DNA of 64,000 bases from SZUA-547 sp963669265 (GCA_963669265.1 OY769916.1:2108001-2172000), one strand, 5' to 3'. Shown: positions 25,568 to 35,220, counted from the stretch's first letter. Program-made: numbers and translations. Notes: a model not told the origin generated them from the sequence alone.

Positions 25568-27820
25568 TCAAAGAAAGCTTTGCGGATCGACGTCGAGAAT
25601 GACTCGCACCCCGGATTGCGGCTTCACGGACCTGCGCCATGCCGCCGCAGCCTGTTGCACGGCCACGCCCTTGGGCGCCTTGATCAGCAGCCGCGCCCGG
25701 CTCTGCCCCCGGACCCGCGCGATCGGCGCCGGCGCCGGCCCCAGCAACTGGCAGCCCGCGGCCCGAAGCGCGTCCCCCGCCTGCCCCAGCGCCATCGCAG
25801 ACGCCCAGACCCGGCGTTCGTCGCGGCCGGAGACGATGACGCCGATCATGCGGCCATAGGGAGGAACGCCCGCCGCCCGCCGCGCCTCCGCCTCGCGCGC
25901 ATGGAACGCCTCTTCGTCGCCGGACAGAATCGCCTTCATTACCGGATGATCCGGCGCGGCGGTCTGCAGCATCGCGGCGCCGGGCTTGTCGGCGCGCCCC
26001 GCGCGGCCCGCCACCTGGCGCATCAGCTGGAATGTGCGCTCAGCGGCGCGCATGTCGCCGCCTTGCAGCCCGAGATCGGCGTCCACCACGCCGACCAGCG
26101 TCAGCAGCGGAAAGTTGTGGCCCTTGGCGACGATCTGCGTGCCGATGATGATATCGGCTTCGCCCGCCGCGATGGCGTCGATCCGCGCCTTCTGCTCCGC
26201 CGCCGAGGCGGCGAGGTCGCTGGAGAGGATCGCCAGCCGCGCATCCGGGAACCGCGCCGCGACCTCCTCGGCCAGCCGCTCCACCCCCGGCCCGCAAGCC
26301 GAAAGCTTGTCATCCGCGCCGCAGCTTGGGCATTTCTCCGGCGCGGGTTCCGCATGGCCGCATTGATGACAGAGCATCTGGCGGCGGAACCGGTGCTCCA
26401 CCAGCCACGCGTCGCAATGGGGACATCCGAACCGGTGGCCGCACGCGCGGCAGAGCGTCAGCGGCGCGTAGCCGCGCCGGTTCAGGAACAAGAGCGCCTG
26501 CTCGCCCCGCCCCATCCGTTCGGCGACCGCCTCCTCCATCGGCCGCGACAGCCATCGGCCCCGCTCAGGCGGCGTCGTCCGCGAATCCACCGCCGAGATC
26601 CTGGGCAGGGCCGCGCCGCCGAATCGCTCTGGCAGATCCAGCCGCGCATATTTTCCGGCCTCGGCGTTGGCCCAGCTTTCCAGCGACGGGGTCGCCGAGG
26701 CCAGCAGCGCGGCGCCGCCCTCGATCGAGGCGCGCAGCACCGCCATGTCCCGCGCGTGATAGCGGACGCCGTCCTCCTGCTTGTAGGACGCGTCATGCTC
26801 CTCATCGACGACGATCAGGCCGAGATCGGTGAAGGGCAGGAACAGCGCCGACCGGGCGCCGACCACCACTTGAGCGTTGCCCGCCGCTGCGGCGCGCCAG
26901 GCGCGCCGGCGCTCCGCCCCGGTCACCGCCGAGTGCCATTCGGCCGGCCGCGCGCCAAATCGCGCTTCAATGCGCTTCAGGAAGGCGGCGGTCAGCGCGA
27001 TCTCGGGCAGCAGGATCAGCGCCTGACGCCCCTGGCGCAGGCACTCGGCCACCGCCTCCAGATAGACCTCGGTCTTGCCGGAGCCGGTGACGCCCTTGAG
27101 CAGGATGGCCGCAAACCGGCGCGCGGCGACCGAGGCCTTCAGCGCGTCGGCCGCCTGGCGCTGCGCGTCGGTCAGCGCGACTGGGTTGGCCTCCGGATCC
27201 AGCGGCGGAAAGGGCGCATCGCGCGGCGCTTGCGATGAGATCAGCGCGCCCGCCTCGGCCAGCCCTTTGAGAACGCCTGCGCTCACCCCCGCCAGATCGG
27301 CGAGATCCGTGGGCGAGAAGCCCAGCCCCGGATGGTCTTCCAGCACGTCGATCACCCGCGTGCGCGCCGAGGTCATTCGGTCGGGCCGCCCCGCGCCCAG
27401 ACGATAGATCCTGCGCGCGCCGGGCGGGTCGGTCAGGCCGGGAGCCCGCGTCGCCAGCCGCGTCATCAGCCCCGGATCGGTGATGGTGTACTCGGCGGCG
27501 CGGGACAGGAACTCGCGCATCTCCGCCCGCATCGGCGGCATATCCAACACCCGGATCACCGGTTTCAGCCGTTCACGCGCAAAGTCGCCCGCGCCCGCGC
27601 CCCAGACGACGCCCATCGTGCTGCGCCCGCCCAGCGGCGCTTCGACGAAGGCGCCCACAGGCGTTCCCGCCGGGGCCAGATAGTCCAGCGCGCGCTCCAC
27701 CGGCGCCGGCACAAGGACGGAGACCACGATCGCCTCGCCCGGCTGTTCCAGCCGCAAATCCGCAATTGAATCGGTCAATCCCGCGCTCCCGGCGTATTGG
27801 TCGTTGGTTCCGGCCCCCAT
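25568..27820 (-). CDS. priA: Primosomal protein N', replication restart helicase
   Basis: 750 residues. PriA recognises stalled forks and reloads the replicative helicase. N-terminal 3' DNA-binding domain (PVERALDYLAP, APLGGRSTMGVVWG), helicase core with Walker A GVTGSGKTEVY and DEEH box, zinc-binding cysteines in CRACGHRFGCPHC and CHQCGH, CPSCG, and the helicase C motifs GTQIVAKGHNFP and QVAGRAGR. Start at ATG 27820 is uncertain: an in-frame TTG at 27778 would better match relatives. It is convergent with nothing and follows the atp promoter region on the same strand. Confidence 0.96.
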   Translation of the reverse strand: MGAGTNDQYAGSAGLTDSIADLRLEQPGEAIVVSVLVPAPVERALDYLAPAGTPVGAFVEAPLGGRSTMGVVWGAGAGDFARERLKPVIRVLDMPPMRAEMREFLSRAAEYTITDPGLMTRLATRAPGLTDPPGARRIYRLGAGRPDRMTSARTRVIDVLEDHPGLGFSPTDLADLAGVSAGVLKGLAEAGALISSQAPRDAPFPPLDPEANPVALTDAQRQAADALKASVAARRFAAILLKGVTGSGKTEVYLEAVAECLRQGRQALILLPEIALTAAFLKRIEARFGARPAEWHSAVTGAERRRAWRAAAAGNAQVVVGARSALFLPFTDLGLIVVDEEHDASYKQEDGVRYHARDMAVLRASIEGGAALLASATPSLESWANAEAGKYARLDLPERFGGAALPRISAVDSRTTPPERGRWLSRPMEEAVAERMGRGEQALLFLNRRGYAPLTLCRACGHRFGCPHCDAWLVEHRFRRQMLCHQCGHAEPAPEKCPSCGADDKLSACGPGVERLAEEVAARFPDARLAILSSDLAASAAEQKARIDAIAAGEADIIIGTQIVAKGHNFPLLTLVGVVDADLGLQGGDMRAAERTFQLMRQVAGRAGRADKPGAAMLQTAAPDHPVMKAILSGDEEAFHAREAEARRAAGVPPYGRMIGVIVSGRDERRVWASAMALGQAGDALRAAGCQLLGPAPAPIARVRGQSRARLLIKAPKGVAVQQAAAAWRRSVKPQSGVRVILDVDPQSFL

Positions 27821-27892
27821 GTCGGGTTAGAACCGCCCGAAAGCCGCCCCTCAAAGGGCGTCCCCGCAGACGGAACAGGCGAGAGCGCAACC

Positions 27893-28549
27893 ATGAAATT
27901 CTTTGTAGACACCGCCGAGATCGACGAGATCAAGGACCTTGCCGCCACCGGGATGGTGGACGGCGTCACCACCAACCCCTCTCTTATCATGAAGTCGGGC
28001 CGCGACATCATGGAAGTGACTAAAGAGATCTGCGCGCTGATCGACGGTCCTGTCAGCGCTGAGACCGTGGCGCTGGACGCGGACGGCATGATCGAGGAAG
28101 GCCTGCGGTTGGCGCAGATCGCAGACAACATCGCCATCAAGGTTCCGCTGACATGGGATGGTCTGAAGGCCTGCAAGACGCTCTCGGACAAGGGCCGCAT
28201 GGTCAATGTCACGCTCTGCTTCAGCGCCAATCAGGCGCTTTTGGCCGCCAAGGCAGGGGCGACCTTCATCTCGCCCTTCATCGGCCGGGTGGACGATATC
28301 AATCTGGATGGCATGGAGCTGATCGCGGACATCCGCCAGATCTATGACAATTACAATTTCGAGACCGAGATTCTCGCGGCCTCGATTCGCAGCGTGAACC
28401 ATGTCTCGGACGCCGCCAAGATCGGCGCCGACGTCGCGACGGTCCCGCCAGACGTGTTGAAGAAACTGGCCAGTCACCCGCTGACCGACAAGGGTCTGGA
28501 CGCGTTTCTGAAGGACTGGGCCAAAACCGGCCAGACGATCCTGTCGTGA
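27893..28549 (+). CDS. tal: Transaldolase (fructose-6-phosphate aldolase-like family)
   Basis: 218 residues. Small-type transaldolase of the TalC/FSA subfamily in the pentose phosphate pathway, forming a Schiff base through K83 in NIAIKVPLTWDGL. MKFFVDTAEIDEI, GVTTNPSL and LCFSANQALLAAKAGA are conserved, as is the FISPFIGRVDD strand. Whether it acts as transaldolase or as fructose-6-phosphate aldolase cannot be decided by eye. ATG 27893 is supported by family length. The stop overlaps the next gene start as GTGA. Confidence 0.94.
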   Translation: MKFFVDTAEIDEIKDLAATGMVDGVTTNPSLIMKSGRDIMEVTKEICALIDGPVSAETVALDADGMIEEGLRLAQIADNIAIKVPLTWDGLKACKTLSDKGRMVNVTLCFSANQALLAAKAGATFISPFIGRVDDINLDGMELIADIRQIYDNYNFETEILAASIRSVNHVSDAAKIGADVATVPPDVLKKLASHPLTDKGLDAFLKDWAKTGQTILS

Positions 28550-29292
28550 GCGAGACCATGACGGACGCGGCGACCGAGATTGCGGGCGAGGCCGAAGCTG
28601 CCGGAATATCAGACGAGGCGTTGCGCGCCGCGTTACGGGCGCGGCCGAACCTGCTGCTAGACGATCTGGAGCTGATGCGGGACCTGATCCGCACCCGTCG
28701 CCCGACCGGCCGCAATGTGCGCGACCTCTATGGCGTGCTTCTGACCCAGCTCGAGACGCAGCTTGAGGATCTGACCGGCGCGCATGAGCAGGTGATCGAC
28801 GCTGCCTACGCCAACATGATGTCGATGGCGCAGACCCGCCACGCGGCGCTGCGGGTGCTGGAGGCCCAATCACTGGAGGAGTTGGCGCAGATCGTGACGC
28901 GCGAGGCCCCGGCGATGCTGGATCTCGACGTCGCGCGCCTGTGTATCGAGGGACCGGCCGACGCCCTGCCGCGCTCGGTCATCCCGCTGGCGCCCGGCCT
29001 GGTCGACGCCTATTGCGCCGCCGATGAACGCCCCGCGACCGAAGACGCTGCTGTAATGCGGCGCGTCTCCGCCGATTCCGAGCTGATTTTCGGCGACTCG
29101 GCGCGGATCGTCGAAAGCGAGGGGCTGACGCCGCTCGATTTTGGCGCCGACCTGCCGCGCGGATTGCTCGCCTTCGGCGCGGACGATCCGGAGGCGTTCC
29201 GGCCCGATCATGGCGCCGACAACCTCGCCTTTCTCGGCCGGGTGGTCGAGAGGATCGGCGTGCCGCTGCTGAAATCCGCGCTCAGCGGCTGA
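28546..29292 (+). CDS. DUF484 family protein
   Basis: 248 residues. A coiled N-terminal region (about 22-95, including LRARPNLLLDDLELMRDL) is followed by a GAF-like fold, the standard DUF484 layout. The function is unknown; the family is repeatedly found just upstream of xerC, as here. GTG 28546 overlaps the transaldolase stop; ATG 28558 is an alternative start. xerC begins 4 bases after the stop. Confidence 0.88.
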   Translation: MSETMTDAATEIAGEAEAAGISDEALRAALRARPNLLLDDLELMRDLIRTRRPTGRNVRDLYGVLLTQLETQLEDLTGAHEQVIDAAYANMMSMAQTRHAALRVLEAQSLEELAQIVTREAPAMLDLDVARLCIEGPADALPRSVIPLAPGLVDAYCAADERPATEDAAVMRRVSADSELIFGDSARIVESEGLTPLDFGADLPRGLLAFGADDPEAFRPDHGADNLAFLGRVVERIGVPLLKSALSG

Positions 29293-29296
29293 CCGC

Positions 29297-30238
29297 ATGG
29301 GCGAACGACCGCAATGGCCTGAGCTTTCCGGCGGCGCGGTCGATTTGCTGGAGCGCTTTCTGGCGCAACTCTCGGCGGTCAGGAACGCCAGCCCCAAGAC
29401 CGTGGACGCCTATCGACGGGACGTTTCAGGCTATCTGGGGTTTCTCGCCTCCCATTGGGGCGGCCCGTTCGGCGCGAATGGACTGGCGGACGTGCGCACG
29501 CCGGATATCCGCGCTTGGATCGCCGCCGAGCGGCGCCGCGGCCTCTCCGCCCGCTCCACCGCACGGGCGCTTTCCGCCGTCAAAAGCTTTCACCGCTGGC
29601 TGGATGTGGCGGAGGGCGTCTCCAACTCCGCCGTCGCCGCCGCGCGGGGACCGAAGATCAAGGCGCATCTGCCAAGACCGGTCGAACCCGCCGCCGCCGA
29701 CGCGCTGATCGAGGACGCCGCCGCCGACCGGGTGGAGCCTTGGATCGCGGCGCGGGATGCGGCGGTGCTCACGCTCCTCTGGGGGTGTGGGATGCGCATC
29801 TCCGAGGCGCTGTCGCTGAAGCTCAGCGACGCGCCGCTGCCCGAGGCGTTGCGGATTGTCGGCAAAGGCGGCAAGGAGCGGATCGTGCCGGTGCTGCCGG
29901 TCGCCCGCGCCGCCGTGGAGGACTACCTAAGCCTGCTGGGCCATCCCGGACCGCCGGACAAGGCGCTGTTTCTGGGCGCGCGCGGCGGCCCTTTGGGCGC
30001 GCGGATCGTGCAAAAGGCGATGGCCGGCGCCCGGATGCGGCTGGGCCTGCCGTCCACCGCCACGCCGCATGCGCTGCGCCACTCCTTCGCCACCCATCTT
30101 CTGGAGGCGGGCGGCGATCTGCGCACGATACAGGAGCTTCTGGGCCACGCCTCGCTCTCGACGACGCAGGCCTATACGGCGGTCGATCAAAGCCGTCTGA
30201 TGGAGGTCTATGACAAGGCCCATCCGCGCAGCCGCTAG
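29297..30238 (+). CDS. xerC: Site-specific tyrosine recombinase XerC
   Basis: 313 residues. XerC/XerD resolve chromosome dimers at dif. N-terminal SAM-like core-binding domain (about 16-105) and C-terminal catalytic domain with R167 (CGMRISEAL), a lysine in GKGGKER (about 190-193), H258 and R261 (HALRHSFATHLL), H284 (LGHASLSTT) and nucleophile Y293 (QAYTAV). All catalytic residues are present. The neighbouring DUF484 gene supports xerC over a phage integrase. No dif-like site or attachment site was recognised nearby. Confidence 0.94.
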   Translation: MGERPQWPELSGGAVDLLERFLAQLSAVRNASPKTVDAYRRDVSGYLGFLASHWGGPFGANGLADVRTPDIRAWIAAERRRGLSARSTARALSAVKSFHRWLDVAEGVSNSAVAAARGPKIKAHLPRPVEPAAADALIEDAAADRVEPWIAARDAAVLTLLWGCGMRISEALSLKLSDAPLPEALRIVGKGGKERIVPVLPVARAAVEDYLSLLGHPGPPDKALFLGARGGPLGARIVQKAMAGARMRLGLPSTATPHALRHSFATHLLEAGGDLRTIQELLGHASLSTTQAYTAVDQSRLMEVYDKAHPRSR

Positions 30239-30244
30239 GAAACG

Positions 30245-30781
30245 CTATTTGCCAGCGCGCGCGCGTAGGGCCGCCATCAGTTTTGTCAGACTTTCGACCG
30301 TGCGTTCGTTGGTCAGGCGGCCCTCGTCATCGAACGCGGAGCCGGACGCGGCCAGCGCCAGCTCCGGGCCTTGCAGGATGTCCGGCTTGAACGGCGTGAG
30401 GCAATGACGCAGCGAGAACTGGCTGCGCACGCCGCCCGCCCGGCCGGCGGCGGCGGACATGATCGCAACCGGCTTGCCGGTCAGCGCGCTCGCGTGACGG
30501 CGGCTCAGCCAATCCAGCGCGTTCTTCAGAACCCCCGGAAGGTTGGCGTTATACTCCGGCGTCGAGATCAGAACCGCGTCCGCGGCCTCGATCGCCTGCG
30601 CCAACGCCACGACCGCGGCGGGGTCGCCCTCCGCCTCTTCCAGGTCGCCGTCATAGAGCGGCATACGCAGGTCGGCGAATTCAACTTCGACATCGTCACC
30701 CGCCACGCGCACCGCCTCGCGCAGCAGCTTGGTGTTGGTCGAGCCTGCGCGCAGCGCGCCGGAGATCGCGACAATCTTCAT
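30245..30781 (-). CDS. NADPH-dependent FMN reductase family protein
   Basis: 178 residues with a flavodoxin-like fold: SGALRAGSTNTKLLREA (phosphate-binding loop, residues 7-23), STPEYNANLPGVLKNALDWLSR (about 73-94), and the KPVAIMSAAAGRAGG strand. Related enzymes are SsuE and chromate/azo reductases that use NAD(P)H to reduce FMN or quinones. Convergent with xerC, the two stops being only 6 bases apart. Substrate unknown. Confidence 0.9.
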   Translation of the reverse strand: MKIVAISGALRAGSTNTKLLREAVRVAGDDVEVEFADLRMPLYDGDLEEAEGDPAAVVALAQAIEAADAVLISTPEYNANLPGVLKNALDWLSRRHASALTGKPVAIMSAAAGRAGGVRSQFSLRHCLTPFKPDILQGPELALAASGSAFDDEGRLTNERTVESLTKLMAALRARAGK

Positions 30782-30814
30782 ATCGTCCCTTTCAGTCAGA
30801 TGTATTACGCCGAG

Positions 30815-31141
30815 TTACGCGTAGGGCTTTTCATCGACGACCCGCATCAGTCCCAGGCAACTGATGATGAAGAAATAAACCGCCAAGGGAACAAGGATCA
30901 GAAATCCGACCGCGACCAGCGACAGCGCCAGTCCGATCAACCCGAGGATCATGCACCACCAAAACAGTGAGATCTGCCGCCGGAAGTGACTCTCATATTT
31001 CGAACCAGATGCGTCTCCGCGCCACAGATAGGCGAGAACGATGCCGATCAGTAGCGTGATCCCCGCCAGAAACCAGCCAAGATAGAGCGCCCAGACGATG
31101 GTGGCGCGGCGGCGGGATACGCTATCGGGCACGGATGACAT
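30815..31141 (-). CDS. Small integral membrane protein (DUF4870-like)
   Basis: 108 residues from ATG 31141; upstream in-frame sequence looks non-coding. Three hydrophobic segments are visible (about 12-34, 54-75 and 76-98) with a GDASGSKYESHFRRQI loop, the hallmark of YidH/DUF4870-like inner-membrane proteins (a WALYLGW first helix and a short FFIISCLGLMRV third helix). Function unknown. It ends 33 bases upstream of the FMN reductase start on the same strand, so they may share a transcript. Confidence 0.82.
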   Translation of the reverse strand: MSSVPDSVSRRRATIVWALYLGWFLAGITLLIGIVLAYLWRGDASGSKYESHFRRQISLFWWCMILGLIGLALSLVAVGFLILVPLAVYFFIISCLGLMRVVDEKPYA

Positions 31142-31308
31142 CAATGGCGGACCTTCTGTTGGCGAGGCTGCGCCGGGATTTTCTGGCGCGGCCCGAGCGG
31201 GCTGAGCAGAAGATGAGGACTGGGCTGCGATTTTCAACCCGATTGACGCGCAAGGGCGATGTTCTGCTACACTCGGCGCAAACGTAGAAATGTATTGAGG
31301 GGGTATAC

Positions 31309-31848
31309 ATGTTTGATATTGACGTGGACCGAATACGCCGTCAACAGCGGCGGATGAACCCAAGTGACAAGCAAGGCTTTACATATTTGATGTTCGGCGC
31401 GGTCGCGGCCGCTGCAATCGCGCTCGCCGGTTGCGCATCCGAGAGCGAAACGGCGTCAGAATCGCCCCCCAGCGCAGAAAAAGCGGCCGAGCCCGGACCC
31501 GATCTGGCGGCCTCGGGCCTTCTGGGCGCCGAGTGGCGCGCCGTCGCATATGCGGACGGACCGGCGTTGAAAGGCGTCTACAACACGATGACGTTCGAGG
31601 CGGACGGATCCGTCGGCGGGCGCGCCGCCTGCAACGCCTGGCGCGGGGGCGCGGAGGTGACGGGCGACCAAATGTCGTTTGGCAATGCGATCTCGACCAT
31701 GATGGCCTGCCCGGAGGCGGCGATGATCTCGGAGCGGCGCTTCCTGTCGCAATTGCCGAATGTGCGCAGCTACAAAATCGAAAACAACGTTCTGACTCTC
31801 AACAACGCGGCGGGCGGCCTGGTGATGCGGCTTGAACGTTCGCCCTGA
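31309..31848 (+). CDS. META-domain lipoprotein
   Basis: 179 residues. An N-terminal charged stretch leads into a hydrophobic segment ending in the lipobox LAGC (lipidated cysteine about residue 43), so this is probably an outer- or inner-membrane lipoprotein. A META domain follows (about 70-175): GAEWRAVAY, FEADGSVGGRAACNAW and ISTMMACPEA. GAGGGGG precedes ATG 31309; ATG 31354 is an alternative giving a more typical signal sequence. It is a distant relative of the META protein at 2652-3332 without its SH3 part. Confidence 0.82.
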   Translation: MFDIDVDRIRRQQRRMNPSDKQGFTYLMFGAVAAAAIALAGCASESETASESPPSAEKAAEPGPDLAASGLLGAEWRAVAYADGPALKGVYNTMTFEADGSVGGRAACNAWRGGAEVTGDQMSFGNAISTMMACPEAAMISERRFLSQLPNVRSYKIENNVLTLNNAAGGLVMRLERSP

Positions 31849-31856
31849 TACGAAAA

Positions 31857-31876
31857 CGCCGCCCCGAAGGGCGGCG
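31857..31876 (-). terminator. Hairpin between META lipoprotein and lpdA, terminator for lpdA
   Basis: Eight-base arms CGCCGCCC/GGGCGGCG with a 4-base loop. On the minus strand it is followed by TTTTCG, making it a fair terminator for the sucAB-lpd transcript; on the plus strand it lacks a T-run but is just after the lipoprotein stop. Confidence 0.65.
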
Positions 31877-31926
31877 CGTCTCTATCAATCGCATGGTAAA
31901 CTGGTGGGTATATTAAACCCGCAAGT

Positions 31927-33324
31927 TTACATATGAATAGGTTTGCCGAGAGAGGCCGCCATCGCCGCTTCGCGCACAGCTTCCGAGAAGGTCGGATGGG
32001 CGTGACAGGTGCGCACGATATCCTCGGCCGCCGCGCCCAGCTCCATCGCCACGCAGATCTCATGGATCAGGTCGCCAGCCGCCGGGCCGATGATATGGCA
32101 GCCCAGAATGCGGTCGCTTTCCTTGTCCGAGAGCACCTTCACGAAACCTTCGGAGGCGAAATTCGCCTTCGCGCGGCCATTGCCCATGAAAGCGAATTTG
32201 CCGACCTTGTACTCGCGGCCTTCCTCTTTCAGCTGTTCCTCGGTCTTGCCCACATTGGAGACCTCGGGCGAGGTGTAAATGACGCCCGGAATGACGTCAT
32301 AGTTCACATGGCCCGCCTGGCCCGCCAGCTGCTCGGCCACCGCCATGCCCTCGTCTTCAGCCTTGTGGGCCAGCATCGGCCCGGCGATCACGTCGCCAAT
32401 CGCGTAGATCCCGTCGATATTGGTCTTCCAGTGGTCGTCGGTCTTGACCATGCCGCGATCCATCTCGACGCCCAACTCCTCCAGCCCGAGGCCTTCGGTG
32501 AACGGGCGGCGCCCGGTGGCGACGAGGACCACGTCGGCCTCGAGCGTATGCTCGCTGTCATCCGAACGCTTCTTGTAGGTGAGGTGGAGGTCGCCTCCGT
32601 CCTTCTCAACCTTCTGCACGGCGGCGCCGAGGATAAAGTTGATCCCCTGCTTTTTCAGGATCTGCTGGAAATTCTTGCAGACCTCGGCGTCCATGCCCGG
32701 CGTGATCTGGTCGAGGAACTCCACCACCGTCACATTCGAGCCGAGGCGTTTCCAGACCGAGCCGAGCTCCAGCCCGATCACGCCCGCGCCGATGACCACC
32801 AATTCCTCCGGCACCTCGGTCAGATCCAGGCAACCGGTCGAGGTGACGACCGATTTCTCGTCCACCTCGACGCCAGGCAGCGTCGCCGGCTCGGAGCCGG
32901 TGGCGATCACGATGTTCTTGGCCTTGATCACCCCGGCGTCGGGCCCGTCGACCGTCACTTCGCCCGGCGCGGTGATCTTGCCCCAGCCTTTGACATAGGT
33001 GACCTTGTTCTTCTTGAACAGGAACTCAATGCCGGCGGTGTTCCCTTTGACGACGCCGTTCTTGTAGTTGAGCATCTTCGGGATATCGACCGAGACGTCG
33101 GACGCTGTGATGCCCATTTTGCCGAAATTCGAATGGGTTTCATGCACCAGTTCCGAAGCGTGCAGCAGCGCTTTCGAAGGAATACAGCCGACATTCAGAC
33201 AGGTGCCGCCCAGCGCGCCGCGCCCCTCGACGCACGCGGTCTTCAGCCCGAGCTGCGCCGCCCGGATGGCGCAGACATACCCGCCGGGGCCGCCCCCGAT
33301 CACGATGACGTCGTATTCTTCCAT
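31927..33324 (-). CDS. lpdA: Dihydrolipoyl dehydrogenase (E3)
   Basis: 465 residues. FAD disulfide oxidoreductase that reoxidises dihydrolipoamide in the 2-oxoglutarate dehydrogenase complex and passes electrons to NAD+. FAD-binding GGGPGGYVCAIRAAQLG, redox pair C42/C47 in GGTCLNVGCIPSK, NAD-binding VIGAGVIGLELGSVW, and the C-terminal HAHPTFSEAVREAAM base region are all intact. It lies downstream of sucB, separated by 362 bases, so it may also have its own promoter. Confidence 0.97.
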   Translation of the reverse strand: MEEYDVIVIGGGPGGYVCAIRAAQLGLKTACVEGRGALGGTCLNVGCIPSKALLHASELVHETHSNFGKMGITASDVSVDIPKMLNYKNGVVKGNTAGIEFLFKKNKVTYVKGWGKITAPGEVTVDGPDAGVIKAKNIVIATGSEPATLPGVEVDEKSVVTSTGCLDLTEVPEELVVIGAGVIGLELGSVWKRLGSNVTVVEFLDQITPGMDAEVCKNFQQILKKQGINFILGAAVQKVEKDGGDLHLTYKKRSDDSEHTLEADVVLVATGRRPFTEGLGLEELGVEMDRGMVKTDDHWKTNIDGIYAIGDVIAGPMLAHKAEDEGMAVAEQLAGQAGHVNYDVIPGVIYTSPEVSNVGKTEEQLKEEGREYKVGKFAFMGNGRAKANFASEGFVKVLSDKESDRILGCHIIGPAAGDLIHEICVAMELGAAAEDIVRTCHAHPTFSEAVREAAMAASLGKPIHM

Positions 33325-33686
33325 TTTACTATCTCCCTAAAGTCGGATGTGAAGCGCCGCGGGCTTCTGGGGCCGTCATAACGCCTTGATTGTGAAGAGG
33401 TCTATGTTGGCGATGAACGTAACAATAGCGACTGCGAGGATCGACAAAAATAACGTACCTTTCGGTCCGGAAACGCCGCCCGAAGACGTTCAACCGCGGC
33501 GCTAACGCCCGATAGAGTTAGACCGGACCACAAGATGTGGGCGGTTCCGCGCCGCAGACCCGCTAAAGACAGGGCGCATGAGTCACTTTGATACAGTTGG
33601 GCGCACAGAGGCGTTTTTTCGGACGATTGCGCCGCCCCACCGGCCGGAAGGGCGAGCGCTGTAATCAAACTGGCGTTGATCGCGCC
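33325..33686. other. Intergenic region lpdA-sucB; doubtful 88-codon ORF only
   Basis: A minus-strand ORF at 33402-33668 starts with TTG and lacks a clear ribosome site. Its predicted peptide begins with a short hydrophobic stretch and has scattered cysteines (TPLCAQLYQSDSCALS), which could suit a small exported protein, but no family is recognised. I see no other gene. The stretch may hold an lpdA promoter. Confidence 0.3.
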
Positions 33687-35198
33687 TTACAAATCCATCA
33701 GCAACCGGCGCGGATCCTCAAGCGCTTCCTTGACGCGGACGAGGAAGGTGACCGCGCCCTTGCCGTCGACGATGCGGTGATCGTAGCTCAGCGCCAGATA
33801 CATCATCGGCCGGATCACGATCTCACCGCCGACCACCATCGGCCGGTCCTGGATCTTATGCATGCCCAGAATACCCGATTGCGGTGGGTTCAGGATCGGC
33901 GAGGACATCAGCGAGCCGTAGACGCCGCCGTTTGAGATGGTGAACGTGCCGCCCTGCATCTCGTCCATGGTCAGCTTGCCGTCGCGGCCCTTGGCGCCCA
34001 GCGCCGCGATCTCGGCCTCGATATCGGAAAACGACATCTGGTCCGCGTCGCGCACCACCGGCACCACCAGCCCGCTGGGCGTGCCGACGGCGACGCCGAT
34101 ATGGCAGTAGTTCTTATAGACCACCTCGACGCCGTCGATCTCGGCGTTAACGTCCGGCACCTCTTTCAGCGCATGACAGCAGGCCTTCACGAAGAACGAC
34201 ATGAAGCCCAGCTTCACCCCGTGCTTTTTCAGGAACAGGTCCTTGTACTCGTTGCGCAAACCCATGATCCCGCTCATGTCCACCTCGTTATAGGTGGTCA
34301 GCATGGCGGCGGTGTTCTGGCTGTCCTTCAGGCGCCGGGCGATGGTCTGGCGCAGGCGGGTCATCTTCACCCGCTCTTCCCGATCGGCGTCGGTCGCTGG
34401 AGAGGGCGCGCGCGGCACCGGGGCAGGAGCAGACGCGGCCGTGGCGGCGCCGGCGGCGACCGCCGCGATCACATCGCCCTTCATCACCCGACCGTCCTTG
34501 CCCGTCGCTGGGACCTGATCCCGCGTGAGGCCCTGCTCCGTCATCATCTTCTTGGCTGACGGCGCATCCTCGACATCCTTGACCGGCGCGGACGGGGTCG
34601 GAACGGCGGCCGGCGCCGATGCGGCGGGCGCGGTGGCACCTGCGCTGGCGCCCGCGGCGACGGTGGCGAGCAGCGCGTCGACGCCCACGGCCGTTCCTTC
34701 GGCGGCGGCGATTTTCGTCAGCACGCCCGCGGCGGGCGCTGGCACCTCGATCGAGACCTTGTCGGTCTCCAGCTCGCAGAGCACCTCATCGGCGGCGACC
34801 GCGTCTCCCTCGGCCTTGAACCAGGATCCGACGGTGGCCTCGGTCACCGATTCGCCCAGCGTGGGAACGTGAACCTCAATCTCCTGACCGCCACCCGACG
34901 CGGCGGGCGCGGCGGCGGCGGCGGGCGCAGCGGCCGCGGGTTGCGGCGCGGGCGCGGCCCCGTCGGTGCTGATCGTCGCCAAAAGCGCGTCCACGCCGAC
35001 ATTCTCGCCCTCGGCGGCGGCGTGTTCCGCCAGTACGCCGGCCGCCGGCGCCGGCACCTCGACCGAGACCTTGTCCGTCTCCAGCTCGCACAGCACCTCA
35101 TCCGCCGCGACGGCGTCGCCGGGCTGTTTGAACCACGTGCCGACCGTTGCCTCGGTCACGGATTCCCCCAGGGTGGGAACTCTTACTTCGATCGACAT
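33687..35198 (-). CDS. sucB: Dihydrolipoamide succinyltransferase (E2 of 2-oxoglutarate dehydrogenase)
   Basis: 503 residues. Transfers succinyl groups to CoA and forms the core of the complex. Unlike the E. coli enzyme it has two lipoyl domains: lipoyl lysines K43 and K147, each in ELETDKVS, joined by Ala/Pro linkers. A peripheral-subunit-binding segment (APSAKKMMTEQGL, RDQVPATGKDGRVMKGDV) and the catalytic domain with SYDHRIVDGKGA follow. Double lipoyl domains are usual in Rhodobacterales. Start ATG 35198 with AAAGGAA upstream; it follows sucA by 22 bases. Confidence 0.97.
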   Translation of the reverse strand: MSIEVRVPTLGESVTEATVGTWFKQPGDAVAADEVLCELETDKVSVEVPAPAAGVLAEHAAAEGENVGVDALLATISTDGAAPAPQPAAAAPAAAAAPAASGGGQEIEVHVPTLGESVTEATVGSWFKAEGDAVAADEVLCELETDKVSIEVPAPAAGVLTKIAAAEGTAVGVDALLATVAAGASAGATAPAASAPAAVPTPSAPVKDVEDAPSAKKMMTEQGLTRDQVPATGKDGRVMKGDVIAAVAAGAATAASAPAPVPRAPSPATDADREERVKMTRLRQTIARRLKDSQNTAAMLTTYNEVDMSGIMGLRNEYKDLFLKKHGVKLGFMSFFVKACCHALKEVPDVNAEIDGVEVVYKNYCHIGVAVGTPSGLVVPVVRDADQMSFSDIEAEIAALGAKGRDGKLTMDEMQGGTFTISNGGVYGSLMSSPILNPPQSGILGMHKIQDRPMVVGGEIVIRPMMYLALSYDHRIVDGKGAVTFLVRVKEALEDPRRLLMDL

Positions 35199-35220
35199 TG
35201 TCGTTCCTTTCCGCAACTGG

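Noticed and set aside
25580..27238. 552-codon open frame opposite priA
   Set aside because: Arg/Pro/Gln-rich antisense reading of priA without recognisable domains.
29297..30238. XerC as a phage or island integrase
   Set aside because: DUF484 neighbour, housekeeping context and lack of attachment repeats favour the chromosomal XerC.
31933..33381. 482-codon open frame opposite lpdA
   Set aside because: Shadow; lpdA has full catalytic motifs.
33402..33668. 88-codon ORF between lpdA and sucB as a confident gene
   Set aside because: TTG start without ribosome site and no family; kept only as a remark on the intergenic region.
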